In this document: positions 56,245 through 63,484 of the stretch, piece after piece
Layout of the letters: each line of letters begins with the position of its first letter
How positions within the stretch are numbered: position 1 is the first letter of the stretch
Assembly (NCBI GenBank): GCA_001464335.1
Contig: LNEV01000008.1
Location: 1-64,000 of the forward strand
Length of the DNA stretch: 64,000 nucleotides
Source: Rhizobiales bacterium Ga0077545
GTDB taxonomy: Bacteria; Pseudomonadota; Alphaproteobacteria; Rhizobiales; Methylopilaceae
Direction of reading: 5' to 3'
The notes under the pieces: model-generated
The model's database searches: none
What the model was told of the DNA's origin: nothing
What the model saw: the letters and a program-made list of their open reading frames with translations, nothing else
Translations under genes and position numbers: made by a program

Positions 56245-57810
56245 GGGCAGGCCGACCGGCCGGAACTCGGCGCGCTCCTGCGTGTCGAGCTGTTCGATGA
56301 GGCCGGTCTCCCACGCAAGATAGCGCAGCGAAGCCTCGCGATTTCCGTCGTGCCGGTCGTGCACGAACCAGACGCGGTCGATGGCCTGGCTGCGGTCCAT
56401 CGGGGCGGAGGTCTCAAGCGGCCATCCCGCCGCCGCGCACTCCTCCAGCGAAGCATCCAGCCAGAACACGCGCAGACCCGAGCCCGACAGATCCGAAGCT
56501 AAGGCGGTGACCGCCGGCTCGTCTCCGAACAGGATGGCGACGTCGGCTCCTTCGGGAACGCGGACGTGCGGACGTATGGACCAGACGGCGCCGCGCAGAT
56601 GCCTTTTCTCGAACTCGGCGGACGGACGCAGATCGAACAGCGAGGTTGCGGCATGTTTCAGCGCGTCGATTGCCTGCGCGACCGGTATGCGTTCGACCGT
56701 GGCGGTCAGGCCAGGAGCGGTGTGGGGCGAGGCGAAATCCGGGAGGGCTGTCTGCCCGTCCGACACCGCCACATGCACCTCGTAGCCGAGGCCTGCGAGC
56801 CAGAGGGCGGCGAGCCCGCCGCGCAGGCCGGTGTCGTCGACGAGAACAAGGCGCGCATGCCGCACGCCGACATACAGATCGGTCGACTGAACGAGCTGTC
56901 CGCCAAGCACCGGCGTGGCCGCAGGGCAGGGCAGGCGCGCGCGCTCGGCCTGCGTGCGCATGTCGAAGAGATAGCTCGTGCGGCTGCCGTCCGCATGAAG
57001 GCGCGCGGCTTCCTTCAGCGATACGAACGAGACGCCCGCCGCCTTGAGGCGGCCGGCTCTGCGGCGGCTCAGCGCGTGCGCCTCGTCGTCGAGGTCCGGG
57101 TAGGGGTCCGCGACCGCACCCCGATCGAGCGCGAAATCCGCGAGGGCCCAGCCCTGCGTGCCGTTCTCCAGCGCATATACAGGGTTTTTCACGCCGAGCG
57201 CCCGCAGGCCGAGGGCGCCGACAATGCCGCGCGTGCGGCCCGCGCAGGTAATGACGATCGGCGTTTGCTCGTCTTGAACGACGGCGCCGAGGCGGTGCGC
57301 CAGTTCTCCGTTCGGCAGGCATTGCGCGCCGGGGATGCGCATCTTTCCGTATTCCGCCGGAGGGCGGGAATCGAAGAAATGAAAGGCCCGTCCTTCCTTC
57401 TGCCATGCGCTCAGCGTTTCGGCATCGAGCGTGTCGGGATGATGATCGTGTTCCTGAAGCTCGCCGAGTGTCTTGCTCGGGACGTTGACGCCCGCGAACA
57501 CGCCATATCCCGCAGCCCGCCAGGCCGGCATGCCGCCTTCGACGATCTGGACGTTGCGATATCCGCAGGCGTCCAGACGTGCTGCCGCACGCTCTGAAAC
57601 GCCGTCTCCGCTGTCGATCAGGATAAGCGGCACAGCCCGATTTGGCACGAGGCGCAACGCCTCGGCCTCAAGACGGCTGTAGGGGCAGTGGACGACGAAG
57701 AGAGGATGGCCGTCTCCGTAATCGGCCGCTTCGCGCACGTCCAGAAAGGCGACCTCGTCGCCTGAATGGACGAGGGCTTTCGCCTGTTCCGGACGTATGT
57801 TCACGATCAC
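56233..57810 (-). CDS. Four-domain rhodanese-related protein
   Basis: A 525-residue protein built from four rhodanese homology domains (about 1-110, 125-230, 255-370, 385-500). Only the second carries a canonical active-site loop, Cys189-AGRTR. The loops of domains 1, 3 and 4 read DSGDG, DDTGL and FGDEP, lacking Cys, and are presumably structural or regulatory. Sulfurtransferase activity on thiosulfate or a persulfide is therefore likely at one site only. The ATG overlaps the stop of the dehalogenase-like gene (ATGA), so the two are one transcript with the MmgE/PrpD copy 3 and the dehydrogenase upstream. Confidence 0.82.
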   Translation of the reverse strand: MIVNIRPEQAKALVHSGDEVAFLDVREAADYGDGHPLFVVHCPYSRLEAEALRLVPNRAVPLILIDSGDGVSERAAARLDACGYRNVQIVEGGMPAWRAAGYGVFAGVNVPSKTLGELQEHDHHPDTLDAETLSAWQKEGRAFHFFDSRPPAEYGKMRIPGAQCLPNGELAHRLGAVVQDEQTPIVITCAGRTRGIVGALGLRALGVKNPVYALENGTQGWALADFALDRGAVADPYPDLDDEAHALSRRRAGRLKAAGVSFVSLKEAARLHADGSRTSYLFDMRTQAERARLPCPAATPVLGGQLVQSTDLYVGVRHARLVLVDDTGLRGGLAALWLAGLGYEVHVAVSDGQTALPDFASPHTAPGLTATVERIPVAQAIDALKHAATSLFDLRPSAEFEKRHLRGAVWSIRPHVRVPEGADVAILFGDEPAVTALASDLSGSGLRVFWLDASLEECAAAGWPLETSAPMDRSQAIDRVWFVHDRHDGNREASLRYLAWETGLIEQLDTQERAEFRPVGLPGPA

Positions 57811-58745
57811 ACCACCTTTTCACCGCGGAAGAAGCGCCAGAATGCGGCGTAGATCAGATCGGGCCGGTGTTCGGCGGGGTAGTGCCCCGTCGGCACCGGA
57901 AAGCCCGTCACATCGTCCGCCCATTCCTGCCAGGCCTCGACAGGTTTGAAGTGGCGGCCGCAATGGCTGTTGGTGCCCCAGATCACCAGCGTGGGGCAGG
58001 CGATCTTCTTCTTCCCGTAATCGGCCGTGTCCATCGCAAGGTCGACGGTGATCGTTGCGCGGTAGTCTTCGCAGACGGCATGGATTTGCTCGCGTGTTGC
58101 GCAGCGTATGTATTCCTCCATTGCCTCGGATGTGAAGATCTCGAGGCCGACGCCTTTCTTGTTGAGCTTGTAGCGCATGTAATAATCGAGATCGGCGCCA
58201 AGCAGATTTTCGGGGAAGGGCGCTTTCTGCGCCATGAAGAACCAGTGATAGCTCTCCGAGGCCCAGCCGAGCGTGATGTTGTTCAGCACGTGATGCGTCG
58301 GCACGATGTCGAGCGCGGAATAGCGCAGGATGCGCTCGGGGCGGTCCAGCGCCATGCGGAATCCGACACGCCCGCCACGGTCATGCCCCGCGACCGAGAA
58401 TGTATCGAAGCCCAACTGGTCCATGACATCGAACGCATCCTCGCCAAGAGCGCGGAACGAATAGCCGGAATGATCCTCGCCGCCGTCCGGTTTCGAACTG
58501 TCGCCATAGCCGCGCATGTCCATCGCGATCACGGTGAAATCGCGGGCGAGGGACGGCGCCACCTTGTGCCAACTGACGAGGGTCAGCGGATTGCCGTGGA
58601 TGAGCAGGAGCGGCGGGCCGCTCCCGGCAATTGCGACATTGATCTCGGCCCCGCGTGTCTTGATGCGGCGGCGCTCGAAGCCTTCCATCAGCGATTTCGA
58701 CTGTACGAGGTCGGGAACTCCCGCCTCCATGAGCAGGTCCGTCAT
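57807..58745 (-). CDS. Haloacetate (fluoroacetate) dehalogenase-like alpha/beta hydrolase
   Basis: Alpha/beta hydrolase of 312 residues closely resembling fluoroacetate dehalogenases. The nucleophile is Asp122 in GHDRGGRVG, carboxylate-binding Arg123 and Arg126 follow, Asp146 (ALDIVPT) and His288 (GHYPAEH) complete the triad, and the halide pocket is His167-Trp168 (YHWFF) with Tyr228 (CEDYRA). All of these match the residues known from RPA1163-type enzymes. A Phe of the lid side (HGFP) is Asn here (HGNP). It is coupled to the rhodanese gene and 13 bp from MmgE/PrpD copy 3. Cleavage of fluoroacetate or another haloacid is inferred. Confidence 0.75.
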   Translation of the reverse strand: MTDLLMEAGVPDLVQSKSLMEGFERRRIKTRGAEINVAIAGSGPPLLLIHGNPLTLVSWHKVAPSLARDFTVIAMDMRGYGDSSKPDGGEDHSGYSFRALGEDAFDVMDQLGFDTFSVAGHDRGGRVGFRMALDRPERILRYSALDIVPTHHVLNNITLGWASESYHWFFMAQKAPFPENLLGADLDYYMRYKLNKKGVGLEIFTSEAMEEYIRCATREQIHAVCEDYRATITVDLAMDTADYGKKKIACPTLVIWGTNSHCGRHFKPVEAWQEWADDVTGFPVPTGHYPAEHRPDLIYAAFWRFFRGEKVV

Positions 58746-58758
58746 CCGTGTCGCCTCC

Positions 58759-60180
58759 TCAGGCGCAGAGCTTGGTGAGATCGCGGATGTCCATCAGCCC
58801 TTCCAGCGTACGCACGGTCTCGACAATGGCCTCCGCCTTCTGGTGCGGCCATTTGGCAAAGTCGGCGCAGCCGCGGAATTTGTCCGCGCACTCGTCATAG
58901 CTCATCGGATTGGCCGGGCTGCCTTTGCCGAAATCGGCGCGGCCGGAAATGGTGCGGCCGTCCTTCAGGTGAAGATCGAGGATCGTCGTCATCTTGTCGT
59001 ATCCGGCGGCCTCTGCATCCGGGTGGACGTGGAAGTTGACCTTCTCGATCATCGCCTTGACCTCGGGGCGCTCGACCATCTCGTCGGTGAATTCCGGCAG
59101 GCCGCCACGGCCGTACAGCAGGAGGATGGCCATGCAGAATTCCATCGAGAACTTGGCCTGCAACTCGTTCTTCGGATGGCGGTGGATGAGCGCGTTCGGC
59201 ATGTTCTGGTTGGTGCCGACATCCAGGCGCTCGACATCGGATGCCTTGATGCCGTGCGTGCGGATGAGATCCAGCAATTCGGTCATGCCCGGATGGGTCA
59301 GCGATCCCGATGGATGGGGTTTGATCGAGACGCCGGGGAACACGAATGTCCACGGACCGCCTAGCTTGCCGGCGATGGCGGCCGGATCGAACCCGCCGCC
59401 GGCCGCCTGGAAGAAGCCGCGCGGCGCTTCCAGGATCTTGTCGGTCGTCGTCCAGCCAAGCTGCGCAAAGTCCGCCGCGACCACACCGCTCTCGGACGAG
59501 CGTCCGGCATGGAAGGGCTTCATCATGGTTCCGAAATTCTCGCGCAGGCCCGCCGACTGGCTGCCCGCGCAGCCGAGCGCGCGCACGGTCTGCTCGACAG
59601 TGAGGCCCTTCAGCTTCGAGGCGGCCGCAGCGGCGGCATAGGTGCCGCAGGTCGCCGTGGCGTGGAAGCCGTGCTGGTAATGACGCGGATTGATCGCCTC
59701 GGCGATCTTGCATTCAAGTTCGACGCCGAGATGATAGGCCAGCATCATCTCAGTGCCGGACGCGCCTTCCGCCTCCGCCACAGCCAGCGCGGCGGGCAGG
59801 GCAGGCGCCGTCGGATGGGTCAGAAGGCCGTAGACGCGGTCCTTGGCCACCGCGAGCTGCGTGTCGTCGAAATCGTCCGCATGGACGCCGATGCCGTTGG
59901 CGAACGCCGCAAAGCGGGTCGGCACCTTCATTCCCATGCCGATGACGGTGGACGGGCCCTCCTTGATGCCGAGCTGTGAAAGATATTCGCGCACGATCCT
60001 GCCGCTCTGCGCGACCGAGCCGGACAGGGCAAGGCCGATGCCGTCGAGGATCGACTTCTTGCCGATTTCGATCACCTCTTCGGGAATCGTCTTTGTGTTG
60101 ACGACGAATTCGGCCGCTTCCTTGGTCAGGCCGTCGATCAGGGGCCGGTCGAGCGCCGGATTGGTCTGGTGTACGGTCAT
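58759..60180 (-). CDS. MmgE/PrpD-family protein, copy 3
   Basis: A 473-residue MmgE/PrpD member. Motifs: FANGIGVHADDFDDTQLAVA, YGLLTHPTAPALPAALAVAE, YQHGFHATATCGTYAAAAAA, KPFHAGRSSESGVVAADFAQ and IKPHPSGSLTHPGMTELLDL. It is similar in layout to copies 1 and 2 but differs at the presumed active-site block (DDFDDTQ against DYDDTH and EDFDDTF). It lies between the second tartrate-dehydrogenase-like gene (21 bp) and the dehalogenase-like gene (13 bp) on the minus strand. Confidence 0.87.
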   Translation of the reverse strand: MTVHQTNPALDRPLIDGLTKEAAEFVVNTKTIPEEVIEIGKKSILDGIGLALSGSVAQSGRIVREYLSQLGIKEGPSTVIGMGMKVPTRFAAFANGIGVHADDFDDTQLAVAKDRVYGLLTHPTAPALPAALAVAEAEGASGTEMMLAYHLGVELECKIAEAINPRHYQHGFHATATCGTYAAAAAASKLKGLTVEQTVRALGCAGSQSAGLRENFGTMMKPFHAGRSSESGVVAADFAQLGWTTTDKILEAPRGFFQAAGGGFDPAAIAGKLGGPWTFVFPGVSIKPHPSGSLTHPGMTELLDLIRTHGIKASDVERLDVGTNQNMPNALIHRHPKNELQAKFSMEFCMAILLLYGRGGLPEFTDEMVERPEVKAMIEKVNFHVHPDAEAAGYDKMTTILDLHLKDGRTISGRADFGKGSPANPMSYDECADKFRGCADFAKWPHQKAEAIVETVRTLEGLMDIRDLTKLCA

Positions 60181-60201
60181 GCGTTTCTCCCCTGTGTCTT
60201 T

Positions 60202-61287
60202 TTAGGACGCGGCCGACAGCTCGCGCGTGTTCTGTTTGACGATGGCGGCGAGGGCGTCGCCGAGTTCCTGCGTCGAGGCCGTGCCGCCAAGGTCGCGCGT
60301 CAGGCACTTGCCCTCCGCCAGCACGGTCTCGATGGCTTTCTCCACGGCGCGGGCGGCTTTTTCCTCGCCCAGATGCCGCAGCATCATCGCGCCGGACCAG
60401 ACCTGGCCGATGGGATTGGCGATGTTCTTGCCCGCAATGTCCGGCGCCGAGCCGTGGACCGGCTCGAACATGGACGGGAACTCCTTCTCGGGGTTGATGT
60501 TGGCGCCCGCCGCGATGCCGATCGAGCCGACGACCGCCGGTCCGAGATCGGACAGGATGTCGCCGAACAGGTTCGAGCCGACGACGACGTCGAACCAGTC
60601 CGGATTGCGCACGAAATGCGCGGTCAGGATGTCGATGTGGTAGCGGTCTGCCTTGACGTCCGGGTATTCGGCCGAGATGGCGTCGAAGCGATCGTCCCAA
60701 TAGGGCATTGTGTGGCTGATGCCGTTCGACTTCGTCGCCGAGGTGACGTGCTTCTTGCGTGTCTTCGCCAGCTCGAACGCGTAGCGCATGACGCGGTCGC
60801 AGCCGCGGCGCGTGAAGATCGACTGCTGCATGACGAGTTCGTTCTCGGTGCCCGCATAGAGCTTGCCGCCGATTTCGGAATACTCGCCCTCATTGTTCTC
60901 GCGGACGACGTAGAAATCGATGTCGCCGGCCTTGCGGCCCTTCAGCGGGCTCTCGATGCCTTCGAGAAGCTTCACCGGCCGCAGATTGATGTATTGCTGG
61001 AAGCCGCGCCGGATGGGGATCAGAAGCCCCCACAAAGAGACATGGTCGGGTACGCCGGGATAGCCGACCGCGCCGAGGAAGATGCCGTCCGTCGTGCGGA
61101 TCTGCTCGAGGCCATCCTCCGGCATCATGCGGCCTGTCTTGGCGAAGCGCTCGCAGCTCCAGTCGTGATGGGTCCAGTCGATCTGGAATTCCCCGCCGGT
61201 TGCGGCCTCAAGAACCTTCTGGCCCTCGGGAACGACTTCGTTGCCGATCCCGTCTCCCGGGATCACCGCGATCTTGTATGTGCGCAT
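60202..61287 (-). CDS. ttuC: Tartrate dehydrogenase/decarboxylase-like (isocitrate/isopropylmalate DH family), copy 2
   Basis: Beta-decarboxylating dehydrogenase of 361 residues, paralogue of the gene at 50650. IAVIPGDGIGNEVV, YVVRENNEGEYSEIGGKLYA, the metal Asp residues in SNLFGDILSDLGPAVVGSIG, and EPVHGSAPDIAGKNIANPIG are intact. The substrate region reads DWSCERFAKTGRMMPEDG, with Cys-Glu-Arg where copy 1 has Gly-Ser-Asp-Tyr-Tyr, so the substrate range probably differs. GGGGAG lies eight bases before the ATG. It leads the minus-strand unit dehydrogenase-mmgE-dehalogenase-rhodanese and diverges from the PdxA-family gene. Confidence 0.82.
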   Translation of the reverse strand: MRTYKIAVIPGDGIGNEVVPEGQKVLEAATGGEFQIDWTHHDWSCERFAKTGRMMPEDGLEQIRTTDGIFLGAVGYPGVPDHVSLWGLLIPIRRGFQQYINLRPVKLLEGIESPLKGRKAGDIDFYVVRENNEGEYSEIGGKLYAGTENELVMQQSIFTRRGCDRVMRYAFELAKTRKKHVTSATKSNGISHTMPYWDDRFDAISAEYPDVKADRYHIDILTAHFVRNPDWFDVVVGSNLFGDILSDLGPAVVGSIGIAAGANINPEKEFPSMFEPVHGSAPDIAGKNIANPIGQVWSGAMMLRHLGEEKAARAVEKAIETVLAEGKCLTRDLGGTASTQELGDALAAIVKQNTRELSAAS

Positions 61288-61348
61288 TCAGACGTCTCCC
61301 CATTCGCGGTTTCCGCGTTGTTGGGCGAACAGTACGGTGCCGTTTCGG

Positions 61349-61360
61349 ATTGTCAACAAT
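61349..61360. promoter_or_regulatory. Operator-like palindrome (ATTGTCAACAAT), 3a
   Basis: Perfect dyad ATTGT-CA-ACAAT, 62 bp upstream of the dehydrogenase copy 2 start. The best-conserved copy of the motif in the window. Confidence 0.65.
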
Positions 61361-61480
61361 AAGTAGATTTACTTCGGCGGATCCGATTCTCGATTTTCGG
61401 AAAAAAGCTATTGTTATCAGGCTAATATGGATCCACATTGGGCCCTTTGTTCGTTTTTCGTGCGAAGGTTTTTCGATTTG

Positions 61481-61492
61481 TCTGTTGACACT
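61481..61492. promoter_or_regulatory. Operator-like palindrome (TCTGTTGACACT), 3b
   Basis: Core TGTTGACA, 54 bp upstream of the PdxA-family start, on the other side of this divergent region. Confidence 0.55.
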
Positions 61493-61545
61493 TGGTGAGC
61501 GCGCGGGGTCTCATGCGCCAAAATCGACAAGGGGAGTTTCGCGCC

Positions 61546-62586
61546 ATGGCCAGTACCGATTTGCCCGTTCTTGCGATCGTTCCGGGCGACCCGACGGGCA
61601 TCGGCCCGGAACAGACGGCGCGGCTTCTGAGCGAGGGGCGGATGCGGGGCATCGCGCGTCTTGTCGTGGTCGGCGATCGCCGTGTTCTGGAGATGGGCGC
61701 GAAGCAGGCGGGCGTGACGCTCGATCTTCGTCTTTACGCATCTCCGCGTGCCGTCGATTGGAAAGCGCCCGGAATCCCTCTCGTCGATCTTGGCAATATG
61801 GACCCGAAAGCCCTTCCGACGGGGGTGTCCGATCCTGTCGCGGGAAAGCTGACCGGCGATACATTGGCGCGCGCCGTGGATTTCGCGAAGGCCGGTGAGG
61901 TCGATGGCATTACATTTGCGCCGCTGAACAAGCAGGCCATGTTCAAGGGCGGCTGGAAATTCCCGGACGAGCACAAGATGTTCGCCCACCTTCTCGACCA
62001 CAAAGGCAATTTCAGCGAAATGAACGTGCTGGAAGGCCAGTGGATGACCCGCGTCACCTCGCATGTCTCGCTGCGGACCGCGATCGATCAGGTGAATTTC
62101 GATTCCATCTGCCGGGCGCTCGAACTCGCCGACAAGACGATGCGCCAGGCGGGCATCGACACGCCGCGCATTGCCGTCGCGGCCCTCAATCCGCATGCCG
62201 GCGAGGGCGGTCTGTTCGGCACCGAGGAGATCGATTTCATCCGCCCGGCCGTGGAGCACATGAAGGAAAAGGGCATCGCCTGCGAAGGGCCGTTCCCCTC
62301 GGACACCGTCTATCTCAAGGCCTTTTCCGGTCAGTACGACAGCGTGCTTGCTATGTATCATGACCAGGGTCAGATCGCGACGAAGCTGAAGGGCTTCAAC
62401 AAGGGCGTCACCATCACCGCCGGTCTCGACACGGTCTTCACCACCCCCGCGCATGGCACCGCATTCGACATTGTCGGCAAGGGCATCGCCGATATCGGGG
62501 CTTTCGAATCGGCTATCCGGCTGGCGGCGCAGGTCGCGAGCCGCAAGAAGGTCTTCGAGCGCGAGGAGGCCGGTCTCGTCGCCTGA
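61546..62586 (+). CDS. PdxA-family dehydrogenase (PdxA2-like)
   Basis: A 346-residue member of the 4-hydroxythreonine-4-phosphate dehydrogenase family. VLAIVPGDPTGIGPEQTARLL is the start of the fold, VDGITFAPLNKQAMFKGG and AVAALNPHAGEGGLFGTEE carry metal and substrate residues, and the last metal His is in AMYHDQGQIATK. ATG 61546, after GGGGAG, is preferred to GTG 61492. With carboxylate transporters and no vitamin B6 genes nearby it is more likely a catabolic PdxA2-type or TphB-like dehydrogenase than the B6 enzyme. It is a third NAD-linked, beta-decarboxylating-type enzyme of the island. Confidence 0.8.
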   Translation: MASTDLPVLAIVPGDPTGIGPEQTARLLSEGRMRGIARLVVVGDRRVLEMGAKQAGVTLDLRLYASPRAVDWKAPGIPLVDLGNMDPKALPTGVSDPVAGKLTGDTLARAVDFAKAGEVDGITFAPLNKQAMFKGGWKFPDEHKMFAHLLDHKGNFSEMNVLEGQWMTRVTSHVSLRTAIDQVNFDSICRALELADKTMRQAGIDTPRIAVAALNPHAGEGGLFGTEEIDFIRPAVEHMKEKGIACEGPFPSDTVYLKAFSGQYDSVLAMYHDQGQIATKLKGFNKGVTITAGLDTVFTTPAHGTAFDIVGKGIADIGAFESAIRLAAQVASRKKVFEREEAGLVA

Positions 62587-62664
62587 GATCGCTCGAACAC
62601 GCTATAACGCTTCCGGCAGTGAACTTGCGGCGGCCTCGCCGCGAGGGCCAATGGAGAGCGGGAA

Positions 62665-63444
62665 ATGGATCGTGTTCGCTGGACCCTCGTGACGGGTGCC
62701 TCCTCGGGCATCGGCCTTGAGCTGGCGCGGCTGTTCGCAGCGGCGGGCGACGGGCTCATTCTTGTCGCACGGCGCAAGGAGCGGCTGGAGGTTCTGGCGG
62801 GCGAGCTCGCGGCGGCGCATGGCGTGCCGGTGAAGGTTCTGGCGCTCGATCTTGCGGCGCCCGGCGCGGCGCAGGCCGTCCATGATTGGACCGGGGAACA
62901 GGGAATTTCCGTCCATACCCTCGTCAACAATGCCGGCTTCGGGCTGCTCGGACCGTTCCACGAACTCTCCGCCGCGCGGCAGGATGAGATGGTGCGCCTC
63001 AACATCGGCGCGCCCACCGCGCTGTCGCGTCTGTTCCTTCCGGGCATGATCGAGCGGCGGGACGGGGGCATTCTCAACGTCGCGAGCATGGCCGCCTGGC
63101 AGGCCGGGCCTTACATGGCGGTCTATTACGCAACCAAGGCTTATGTGCTGTCATTTTCCGAGGCGTTGCACGAAGAGGCGAAGGACTTCGGGGTCAAGGT
63201 GTCGGCGCTCTGTCCGGGCCCGGTAAAGACGGAATTCATCGAGGTCGCGGGGCTCGAAGGCCGTCCGCGATTCGAAACCGCACCGGACCCCGCCGCGATT
63301 GCCCGGGAAGGCTTCGACGCGTATCGCGCAAACAAGGCGATCCACATTCCGGGGTTCTTCAACAGACTTGGCATTTTTGCGGAACGTCTGGTGCCGCGCG
63401 CCGTGCCGCGCTTGGCGGTGAAAAAATTCAATTCGAAAGAATAA
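62665..63444 (+). CDS. Short-chain dehydrogenase (DltE/YqjQ-like SDR)
   Basis: Classical SDR of 259 residues. The cofactor site is TLVTGASSGIGLELARLFA, NNAG is present as VNNAGFGLLG, and the catalytic Ser, Tyr-x3-Lys are in NVASMAAWQAGPYMAVYYATKAYV (flanking ASMAAWQ and YYATK). AGAGCGGGAA precedes ATG. It resembles broad-range SDRs of unclear substrate. It lies 78 bp after the PdxA-family gene, with no operator motif in the gap, so it may be either cotranscribed or independent. A bidirectional terminator follows. Confidence 0.87.
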   Translation: MDRVRWTLVTGASSGIGLELARLFAAAGDGLILVARRKERLEVLAGELAAAHGVPVKVLALDLAAPGAAQAVHDWTGEQGISVHTLVNNAGFGLLGPFHELSAARQDEMVRLNIGAPTALSRLFLPGMIERRDGGILNVASMAAWQAGPYMAVYYATKAYVLSFSEALHEEAKDFGVKVSALCPGPVKTEFIEVAGLEGRPRFETAPDPAAIAREGFDAYRANKAIHIPGFFNRLGIFAERLVPRAVPRLAVKKFNSKE

Positions 63445-63472
63445 CCCGCGAGCCTCTGGGCCCGCGGGTTTT
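63443..63472. terminator. Bidirectional terminator between SDR and export gene
   Basis: AACCCGCG and CGCGGGTT pair around a 12-base loop between two convergent genes; TTTT follows on the plus side. Confidence 0.65.
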
Positions 63473-63484
63473 CGTAAATGCCGA

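Noticed and set aside
61492-61545. GTG 61492 as start of the PdxA-family gene
   Set aside because: It would place the start inside operator 3b and lacks a ribosome site; ATG 61546 has GGGGAG upstream and fits the family N-terminus.
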